Program-made: the position numbers and the translations under genes
DNA from: an uncultured Acidimicrobiales bacterium
Lineage (GTDB): Bacteria; Actinomycetota; Acidimicrobiia; Acidimicrobiales; Iamiaceae
Direction: 5' to 3'
NCBI GenBank assembly: GCA_937926025.1
Contig: CALANQ010000090.1
Span: 1 to 11,146, forward strand
Length of the DNA: 11,146 nucleotides
Part shown: in pieces, positions 6,320-11,146 of the stretch
Layout: every line of letters starts with the position of its first letter
Position numbering within the stretch: position 1 is the stretch's first letter
Notes under the pieces: model-generated
Databases searched by the model: none
The model's input: only the letters and a program-made list of their open reading frames with translations
Told to the model about the DNA's origin: nothing

Positions 6320-7510
6320 CTACCGCTCCTTGGAGATGCCGATCGTGCGGCGGATGAAGTCGTCGAACATCGGGACGGTGAAGGCGATCTCCCCGTACCG
6401 AGGCGAGTAGCAGAGGCCGCGCTTGATGAGGTCATCTCGCACCGACGCCGTCTGGGTGGTCTTGCGGCCCATCGCCCCCGAGACATCGCCGGACCGGTAC
6501 GGCCCGGATCCGCCGAGCGAGGCCATCGCTCGCAAGTACCGGCGCTCCGAATCCGTCACCCGGTCGATGCGCGCTCGGAAGAAGCCGCTGTCCAGCTGGT
6601 CACGGGCGATCACCGCAGCATCGGCCACGTCCTTCGCCGTGATGGTGGGTCCGTCGGACCGGTTCCACGCCTGCTTGCCGAACTCCTGGAGGAAGTACGG
6701 GTAGCCCTCGGTGTCTGCAAGGACTCGGGCCACCGCTTCCTCGCTCCAACTCGCGCCCTCTTCCTCGACCGGCTCGGTGAGCGCCCGGGCTGCATCCTCG
6801 GATTCGAGCGAGCCGATGTCGACGTACTGGAAGAGGCGCTCGGCATACGAGCGGGCCTCGCCCGCCAGGCCGGGCAGTGACGGAAGACCGGCGCCGGCGA
6901 CCACGATCGGGAGGCCGAGCTGCGAGACCCGGTGCAGCCCGACGATGAGCGCGGCGAACTCGGCTTGAGCCAGGTACTGGAGCTCGTCGATCGTCAGCAG
7001 CACACCAGACCCGGCTGCGTCCGCCGTCTCGCCGAGCTCGGTGAACAGGCCGGCGAGGTCACCGTCGAGCTCGCCGGAATCGGCGCGACCGGGCCGAGCC
7101 TCGAAATCGATGGTCAGGCTCGAGTCCGCGTCCACGGGCACGTGCACCTTGATGAAGCTCCGGACAACGCCGAGAGCACGCCGTGCACGCTCCTTCGATC
7201 GTTCCCGGAGGCTCAGATCGAGAAGGATCCTCCGGGCCAGGGCGGCGATGGCCGTCGCAGCGCGAACGTCCTCGGTCGCCTCGAGGTGGGCGTGGACCCA
7301 TCCCTGATCGTGGGCCATGCGGCCGAACTCGTTCAGCAGCACGGTCTTGCCCACGCCGCGCAATCCCGTGAGCAGGACCGACCGTTCGAAGCGCCCCAGG
7401 GCGAGGCGGCCGATCGCCACCCGCATCACTTCGAGCTCGCGGTCGCGGCCCACCAGCAATGGCGGCCTGCTCCCGGCTCCGGGCGTGAATGGGTTCCGGA
7501 TGGGGTCCAC
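6320..7510 (-). CDS. AAA/STAND-type ATPase with C-terminal winged helix
   Basis: The protein has 396 residues, starting at GTG 7510 with 'MDPIRNPFTPGAGSRPP', a lead-in I associate with this actinobacterial family. Walker A is GLRGVGKT (49-56), Walker B 'VLLTIDE' (170-176; D175/E176), and a sensor-1-like strand 'IVVAGAG' lies at 202-208. 'EGYPYFLQEFGKQAW' (268-282) is typical of archaeal-ATPase/AAA_16 proteins. Residues about 320-390 ('SERRYLRAMASLG', 'TASVRDDLIKRGL', 'AFTVPMFDDFIRR') form a predicted winged helix, so the architecture is similar to Orc1/Cdc6-like proteins. ATP-dependent DNA or protein remodelling is likely; the specific role is unknown. The reading frame is open further upstream to 7681, but that part overlaps the LLM gene and a palindrome and is rejected. 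A -10 element 6 bases before GTG suggests a leaderless mRNA. The 3' end converges on the ABC operon. Confidence 0.88.
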   Translation of the reverse strand: MDPIRNPFTPGAGSRPPLLVGRDRELEVMRVAIGRLALGRFERSVLLTGLRGVGKTVLLNEFGRMAHDQGWVHAHLEATEDVRAATAIAALARRILLDLSLRERSKERARRALGVVRSFIKVHVPVDADSSLTIDFEARPGRADSGELDGDLAGLFTELGETADAAGSGVLLTIDELQYLAQAEFAALIVGLHRVSQLGLPIVVAGAGLPSLPGLAGEARSYAERLFQYVDIGSLESEDAARALTEPVEEEGASWSEEAVARVLADTEGYPYFLQEFGKQAWNRSDGPTITAKDVADAAVIARDQLDSGFFRARIDRVTDSERRYLRAMASLGGSGPYRSGDVSGAMGRKTTQTASVRDDLIKRGLCYSPRYGEIAFTVPMFDDFIRRTIGISKER

Positions 7511-7516
7511 GTCGCG

Positions 7517-7522
7517 ATGATA
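7517..7522 (-). promoter_or_regulatory. -10 element (TATCAT) of the ATPase gene, leaderless type
   Basis: On the minus strand TATCAT (5 of 6 matches to TATAAT) is followed by CGCGAC and then GTG 7510. The 6-base gap places transcription start at or next to the first base of the start codon, the arrangement of leaderless actinobacterial mRNAs. No Shine-Dalgarno sequence precedes the GTG, which agrees. The palindrome at 7526-7568 starts 3 bases upstream of this element. Confidence 0.6.
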
Positions 7523-7525
7523 CCG

Positions 7526-7568
7526 AGTTTCGCCACTTATAGCCGTGGCAGCTATAAGTGGCGAAACT
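7526..7568. repeat. Perfect 18-bp inverted repeat in the ATPase/LLM divergent promoter region
   Basis: Arms at 7526-7543 and 7551-7568 are exact reverse complements across the 7-base spacer CGTGGCA. Each arm contains CGCCACTTATAGC or its complement, so the element is much richer in A/T than its surroundings. It occupies the -35 region of the ATPase promoter, and on the plus strand TATAAG (7553-7558) could serve as a -10 for the LLM gene. The best reading is an operator controlling one or both divergent genes, possibly bound by the ATPase's own winged helix. A structured RNA or mobile-element end is also possible. Confidence 0.8.
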
Positions 7569-7623
7569 TCCGAGAAGTGGTCGGTGAGGGCGCTGGAGGC
7601 ACGGCGGCGTCGGTCACGCGAAC

Positions 7624-8550
7624 ATGCGTCGCATGGCTTCCTCCCCCTGGTTCGGTGTTCACACGGGTCTGCAGCGGACATCCACCGCTGAGCTGATCTC
7701 GCTCTGGAAGCGGATCGAGGACCTCGGCTTCGACTGGGCGTCGATCTGGGACCACTTCTACGCCGCTGACGGATCGGGCGATCCCGACGGCCTCGAGTCC
7801 GTGTCCTGCCACGCGGCGCTCGCCGTCACCACCGAGCGGATCCGGTGCGGTTCCCTCGTGTACTCCGCCGGCTTCCGGCACCCGGCGGTGCTGGCCAACG
7901 CCATCGCCACCATCGACCAGCTGAGCAACGGGCGAGCCGTCCTCGGCCTCGGCGGCGGGTGGCTCGAGGGCGAGTACCGGGCCTACGGAATCCCGTACGG
8001 CTCGCCGGGCGAACGGCTGCGCCTGCTGGGCGAGTCCATCCAGTGCGTGCAGTCGCTGCTCAACGAGGACCGGACCAACTTCGAGGGCGAGTTCTTCACG
8101 ATGACCGACGCGCAGTGCGTGCCCAAGCCGGTCCAGGACCACCTGCCGGTGTGGGTCGGGGGCGGCGGCGAGAAGGTCACGCTCCGGATCGCCGCCCAGT
8201 ACGCCGACGGCTGGAACCTCCCGTTCATCTCCCCCGAGGAGTGGGCTCGCAAGTCCGGTGTCCTCACCGCCCACTGCGAGGACGTCGGCCGCGACCCGGC
8301 GGCGGTGGCCCGCACGGTCAACGTCGGCATCGCCAAGGACGATGACGACCTCCGCCAGCAGTTCGCCAACATCGCGGAGTTCGTGCGTCCCGGCGTCCTC
8401 ATGGGCGAGGGCCAGGAGCTGGTCGACCGGGTCGGCGAGTACATCGACGCCGGGGCCGAAGCGGTGATCCTCGCCATGCGCACCCCGTTCGAACTCGACG
8501 CCCTCGACCGCTTCGCCGAGACGGTCATCCCCGCCTTCACCACCCCCTGA
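7624..8550 (+). CDS. LLM class (F420-type) oxidoreductase
   Basis: The product is a 308-residue luciferase-like monooxygenase-fold protein (PF00296 type), expected to be a soluble TIM barrel using F420 or flavin on an unknown substrate. Family marks are 'LGFDWASIWDHF' (34-45), 'RIRCGSLVYSAGFRHPAVLA' (72-91), 'IDQLSNGRAVLGLGGGW' (97-113), 'LPVWVGGGGEK' (174-184) and 'AAQYADGWN' (190-198). The run from 'IDQLSNGR' to 'GGW' is typical of F420-dependent actinobacterial members, but the cofactor cannot be proved from sequence. ATG 7624 is the first start in this frame after an in-frame TGA at 7585; ATG 7633 is an alternative. Neither has a well-spaced Shine-Dalgarno sequence (GGAGG at 7595-7599 is far away). 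It is divergent from the ATPase and convergent with tetR. Confidence 0.92.
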   Translation: MRRMASSPWFGVHTGLQRTSTAELISLWKRIEDLGFDWASIWDHFYAADGSGDPDGLESVSCHAALAVTTERIRCGSLVYSAGFRHPAVLANAIATIDQLSNGRAVLGLGGGWLEGEYRAYGIPYGSPGERLRLLGESIQCVQSLLNEDRTNFEGEFFTMTDAQCVPKPVQDHLPVWVGGGGEKVTLRIAAQYADGWNLPFISPEEWARKSGVLTAHCEDVGRDPAAVARTVNVGIAKDDDDLRQQFANIAEFVRPGVLMGEGQELVDRVGEYIDAGAEAVILAMRTPFELDALDRFAETVIPAFTTP

Positions 8551-8566
8551 TCGCACCCTCCCGCCG

Positions 8567-8619
8567 CCGAAGTTGGTGTGAAGATTGGGTCAGGGCCCCA
8601 ATCTTCACACCAACTTCGG
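8567..8619. repeat. Perfect 23-bp inverted repeat between convergent genes
   Basis: Arms 8567-8589 and 8597-8619 are exact reverse complements separated by the 7-base loop TCAGGGC. It starts 16 bases after the LLM stop and lies 54 bases beyond the TetR stop on the other strand, so it is placed as a bidirectional terminator. No U-tract follows on either strand. The arm contains GGTGTGAAGATTGGG, and the centre has a GGG-TCAGGG-CCC look that reminds me of dispersed extragenic palindromes, so a REP-like repeat is the other reading. Confidence 0.85.
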
Positions 8620-8673
8620 TTCGGGGCGGTGGTGGTGGCGTGGTCGGGGTGGTCGGCGGCCGTTGCGGCGGGG

Positions 8674-9342
8674 TCAGGGGCCGGCGGCGGGCTCGGCGGC
8701 GAGGCCGTCGAGGATGAGGGCGAGGCCGGGGGCGAACTCGTTGGCGAACGAGTAGTCGTCGCGGGACACGTACTCGGTGGCCATGGCCACGAGGTGGGGG
8801 AGAGCGCCTTCGGGCAGGTTGCCGAGGACCTCGGCGGCCAGGTCGCCGGCGTCCTCGTGGTCGGCGATCGGGAGCGCCAGCTCCTGGAGGACGAAGCCGT
8901 ACACGAACGCGTCGAGGGTGGCGAAGGCGTGGGCGGCGCGCCGGATGGTGAAGCCGCCGCCGAGCAGGCAGCCGATGACGGCGTCGTGGTGCCCGAGGCT
9001 GGCCATGCCGGGTGAGCGGCGGGAGTCCAGCAGGCCGACCGCCCACGGGTGCCGGAGCAGGACGGTCCGCAGCGAGTCGCACCGGGCCTGGAGCTCGGCT
9101 CGCCACGGGCCGGCGGCCGCAGGCAGGTGCACCTCGGAGAACACCACGTCGACCATGCCGTCGAGCAGCTCGTCCTTGTTGGCCACGTGGTGGTAGAGCG
9201 ACATCGCTTCCACCCCGAGCGACTGCGCCAGCTTCCGCATGCTGAGCGCCTCGATGCCCTCCTGGTCCGCCAGCTCGACGCCGGCGGCGACGACGCGGTC
9301 CCGGCTCAGCGAGGCGCGGGGGCGGGGTGGCTTCGAGGGCAT
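8674..9342 (-). CDS. TetR family transcriptional repressor
   Basis: The protein has 222 residues. The N-terminal HTH covers about residues 14-60: 'RDRVVAAGVELADQEGIEAL', then 'SMRKLAQSLGVEAMSLYHHV' with the recognition helix around 45-51, and 'NKDELLDGMVD'. The C-terminal part from about residue 78 ('GPWRAELQARCDSLRTVLLR', 'HPWAVGLL') has the pattern of the TetR_C (PF02909-type) ligand-binding domain. The cognate ligand is unknown. The start ATG is supported by GGAG 7 bases upstream. It is divergent from the MDR oxidoreductase, with two TetR-like operators in the 93-base intergenic region, so it most likely represses both itself and that gene and is relieved by a small molecule the enzyme acts on. 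Confidence 0.92.
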   Translation of the reverse strand: MPSKPPRPRASLSRDRVVAAGVELADQEGIEALSMRKLAQSLGVEAMSLYHHVANKDELLDGMVDVVFSEVHLPAAAGPWRAELQARCDSLRTVLLRHPWAVGLLDSRRSPGMASLGHHDAVIGCLLGGGFTIRRAAHAFATLDAFVYGFVLQELALPIADHEDAGDLAAEVLGNLPEGALPHLVAMATEYVSRDDYSFANEFAPGLALILDGLAAEPAAGP

Positions 9343-9380
9343 CGGCGGGCTCCGGTGGATCGGGGGTGGCGCACTCGAAC

Positions 9381-9393
9381 CTTACGCTGTATG
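9381..9393. promoter_or_regulatory. TetR-type operator, copy 1 (CTTACGCTGTATG)
   Basis: CTTAC-GCT-GTATG is a 13-base palindrome with one mismatch (an ideal right half would be GTAAG). It lies 38 bases upstream of the tetR start on its strand. It repeats, in the same orientation, the better site at 9401-9413. Confidence 0.6.
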
Positions 9394-9400
9394 TTCGTGA

Positions 9401-9413
9401 CTTACACCGTAAG
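9401..9413. promoter_or_regulatory. TetR-type operator, copy 2 (CTTACACCGTAAG)
   Basis: CTTAC-ACC-GTAAG is a perfect 5-bp dyad around a 3-base centre. It lies 22 bases before the MDR start codon. Centres of the two copies are 20 bp apart, about two helical turns, so two repressor dimers could bind the same DNA face. The combined region 9380-9414 also forms a longer imperfect dyad. Confidence 0.72.
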
Positions 9414-9435
9414 GCACATCCTGGAGGACAACCCG

Positions 9436-10509
9436 ATGCCGACCACCGCTCCGAGCACCCCGCTCGCCGCCAGCCGATCCCGAGCGCTCGACGAACCCGG
9501 CGCGGCCGGCGGGGCGATGCCCACGATGCGCGCCATCACGGCCGACCGCTACGGCGCGCCGGCCGACGTGCTGCGGCTGCGGCGCGTCGAGCGAACCACC
9601 CCCGGGAAGGGCGAGGTCCTGGTGTCGGTGGCCGCGGCGGGGCTGAGCCGTGCCGCCCTGCACCTGACCACCGGTACGCCGTACCTGGTCCGCCTGTTCG
9701 GGTTCGGGTTCCGGGCACCGAAGCACGCCATGGGCATCGAGGTGGCCGGCACCGTGGCGGCGGTCGGCGCCGGTGTCGAGCGGCTCGCGGTGGGCGACCA
9801 GGTCTTCGGCTACGCGCCCGGGGCCTGCGCCGAGTTCGCCGTCGCCAGGGCGGACAAGCTCGCGCTGCGGCCCGAGGGGCTGGACGTGGTCCACGCCGCC
9901 GCGCTGGTCGACTCGGCGTCCACCGCGCTCCAGGCGGTGCGGGACCACGGCCGCGTCCAGGCGGGCGAGCGGGTCCTGGTGCTCGGGGCGTCGGGCGGCG
10001 TCGGCTCCTTCGCCGTCCAGATCGCCAAGGCGGCGGGCGCCGAGGTCACGGGTACGGCCAGCACCGCCAAGCTCCTCTTCGTGGCCGGGCTCGGTGCGGA
10101 CCACGTGGTGGACCACACCGCCGGTGACCCGCTCCGGGTCGCTGACGGCGCTCCCTTCGACGTCATCCTCGATCTCGGCGGGAACCGCCCCGTCAAGGCC
10201 CTGCGCCAGGCGCTCACCAGCACGGGTCGCCTCGTCATCGTGGGCGGTGAGGGCGGCGGCAAGCTCACCGGCGGCTTCCAGCGCCAGATCCTGGCCCCGC
10301 TCCGCGGTGTGGGGAGCTCCCAGGACCTGATGACCTTCGTCTCCACGGAGCACCACCGCTTCCTCGACGACCTCGCCGCCATGGCCGTCGCCGGGGAGAT
10401 CGCGGTCCCCATCGATCGGACCCATCCGATCGACGAGGCACCTCAGGGGCTGGCCCGCATGGAGGCGGGGACGCTCCGCGGCAAGGACGTGGTGGTGATC
10501 GGCCCCTGA
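9436..10509 (+). CDS. MDR (zinc-type alcohol dehydrogenase-like) NADP-dependent oxidoreductase
   Basis: This 357-residue medium-chain dehydrogenase/reductase would be a soluble two-domain enzyme. The GroES-like N-domain spans about 29-160 ('GKGEVLVSVAAAGLSRAALH', 'GIEVAGTVAAVGAGVERLAV', 'GDQVFGY'). The Rossmann domain has LVLGASGGVGSFAVQIAK (181-198), the quinone-reductase-type nucleotide motif. The position after GL at the catalytic-zinc site is Ser ('AAGLSRAALH') instead of Cys, and no structural-zinc Cys cluster is visible, so it is probably a zinc-independent quinone/enone reductase type. GGAGGA at 9423-9428 with a 7-base spacer fixes ATG 9436. This gives a 28-residue Ala/Ser-rich extension before the usual start 'MPTMRAITADRYG'; ATG 9517 would remove it. 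It is divergent from tetR and probably controlled by it through the two operators. Confidence 0.9.
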   Translation: MPTTAPSTPLAASRSRALDEPGAAGGAMPTMRAITADRYGAPADVLRLRRVERTTPGKGEVLVSVAAAGLSRAALHLTTGTPYLVRLFGFGFRAPKHAMGIEVAGTVAAVGAGVERLAVGDQVFGYAPGACAEFAVARADKLALRPEGLDVVHAAALVDSASTALQAVRDHGRVQAGERVLVLGASGGVGSFAVQIAKAAGAEVTGTASTAKLLFVAGLGADHVVDHTAGDPLRVADGAPFDVILDLGGNRPVKALRQALTSTGRLVIVGGEGGGKLTGGFQRQILAPLRGVGSSQDLMTFVSTEHHRFLDDLAAMAVAGEIAVPIDRTHPIDEAPQGLARMEAGTLRGKDVVVIGP

Positions 10510-10615
10510 GGTAACCCGGGGGCGCCTGCCGCGGTCCCACCCACATGGCCCACCCCCCACGCGCCCTGATCCGACGCGGCCTCGTCGCCGTCCGACGCCC
10601 GGGGGAGGTGGCTCG

Positions 10616-11146
10616 ATGACCCAGACCGAGCCGGTCCTCGGGCCGCACCGACCTGATTCGCTGCTGGAGAAGGCGGCCGAGCAGCTGGCCGAGGTGTTCG
10701 GCGTGCACCGCCAGATCGACAAGCTCCTGTACCACTCGGCCAAGGAGGTGGGCGGCGTCGAGTTCGCCAGCATCTTCGAACCGGTGCCGGTCGAACGGCT
10801 GACCGCCCGTCCCCGCCCCGACGCCATCAACCACGACCAGGCGTTCCTGCGGTCCAACCCGTTGAGCAGCGACGACACGGAGCGGGCGCTCGGCCTGCTG
10901 GAGATCCTCCACGGCCAGCACGCACCGGCCAACGTGGAGGTCTTCGCCCGCTTCGCGGAGCGGGAGAAGTTCTTCGAGCGGCTCGCCGACGGGCGCTCGT
11001 TCATCTTCGTGGGGTCGCACCTTGAGTTCCAGGACGTCGGCTTCAACCTCGGCTACCTCACGCGGGCCGCGCACCTCCACGGGTTCGACCGGCTCGACAC
11101 CCGCACCACGCTCATGATCGGTCGGCTGCTCGGGTACCTCGAGGTG
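10616..11146 (+). CDS. Possible acyltransferase with HX4D motif, N-terminal part (3' end outside window)
   Basis: The frame is open from ATG 10616 to the window edge (177 codons) with no stop, behind GGGAGG (10603-10608) at a 7-base spacer. It begins 'MTQTEPVLGPHRPDSLLEKA' and has no signal peptide. The region 'GRSFIFVGSHLEFQDVGFN' contains H135-LEFQ-D140, an HX4D arrangement preceded by a hydrophobic strand and a Ser. That is the catalytic-motif context of glycerolipid/PlsC-type acyltransferases, and 'TTLMIGRLLGYLEV' downstream fits the motif II region. Identification is tentative because the usual motif III lies outside the window. It lies 106 bases after the MDR gene, with no hairpin in between, so co-transcription is possible. 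Confidence 0.7.
   Translation, partial: MTQTEPVLGPHRPDSLLEKAAEQLAEVFGVHRQIDKLLYHSAKEVGGVEFASIFEPVPVERLTARPRPDAINHDQAFLRSNPLSSDDTERALGLLEILHGQHAPANVEVFARFAEREKFFERLADGRSFIFVGSHLEFQDVGFNLGYLTRAAHLHGFDRLDTRTTLMIGRLLGYLEV

Noticed and set aside
7511..7681. Upstream extension of the AAA ATPase by 57 residues to a start at 7681
   Set aside because: It would run through the LLM 5' end, the 18-bp palindrome and the -10 element; the family-like N-terminus begins at GTG 7510.
7552..8556. Minus-strand open frame of 334 codons opposite the LLM gene
   Set aside because: It is antisense to a well-supported LLM oxidoreductase, and the translation shows no recognisable domain.
10510..10615. Possible terminator or promoter between the MDR gene and the last gene
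   Set aside because: Only short repeats such as TCCGACGC twice and a 5-bp CGACG/CGTCG stem are present; no convincing hairpin or promoter hexamers are seen.
9382..11046. Minus-strand open frame of 554 codons
   Set aside because: It is antisense to the MDR gene and the HX4D gene, both of which have family motifs or good Shine-Dalgarno sites; its translation has low-complexity composition and no domain.
1..11146. CRISPR array, tRNA or rRNA genes, transposase or phage genes
   Set aside because: No regularly spaced repeats, cloverleaf-like segments, or integrase or transposase motifs were found on either strand by reading.

Overview
The window is GC-rich chromosomal DNA from a high-GC Gram-positive bacterium. 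GTG starts are common, a leaderless-type promoter is visible, and the gene set (an F420-type LLM flavin-fold oxidoreductase, DUF4214, an APH-type kinase, TetR/MDR and SDR pairs) points to Actinomycetota. An Acidimicrobiia-like lineage is possible, but that is a guess. I see no RNA genes, CRISPR array, transposase or phage genes. Coding density is high and no gene-free stretch exceeds 200 bases.

Left part (1-3143), all on the plus strand: the 3' end of a DUF4214 protein, an aminoglycoside-phosphotransferase-family kinase, an unrecognised 230-residue protein and a classical SDR oxidoreductase. Hairpins lie after the kinase and after the SDR.

Middle (3154-6286): a compact four-gene operon behind a near-consensus TTGACA / TATCCT promoter and a leader hairpin. 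It encodes a small secreted two-cysteine protein, an ABC ATPase, a polytopic membrane protein with a large C-terminal cysteine-containing domain, and a second small polytopic membrane protein. All three junctions are 4-base NTGA overlaps. The ATPase appears to start with CTG. This looks like a dedicated ABC transporter with a co-expressed secreted partner and is the most interesting gene cluster here.

Right part (6320-11146): a minus-strand AAA/STAND-type ATPase with a C-terminal winged helix reads away from a plus-strand LLM oxidoreductase. Between them is a perfect 18-bp inverted repeat next to a leaderless-type promoter for the ATPase. The LLM gene converges on a TetR repressor across a perfect 23-bp inverted repeat. 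The TetR gene is divergent from an MDR oxidoreductase, with two tandem TetR-like operators 20 bp apart in between. The window ends inside an open gene whose product carries an HX4D motif, possibly an acyltransferase.
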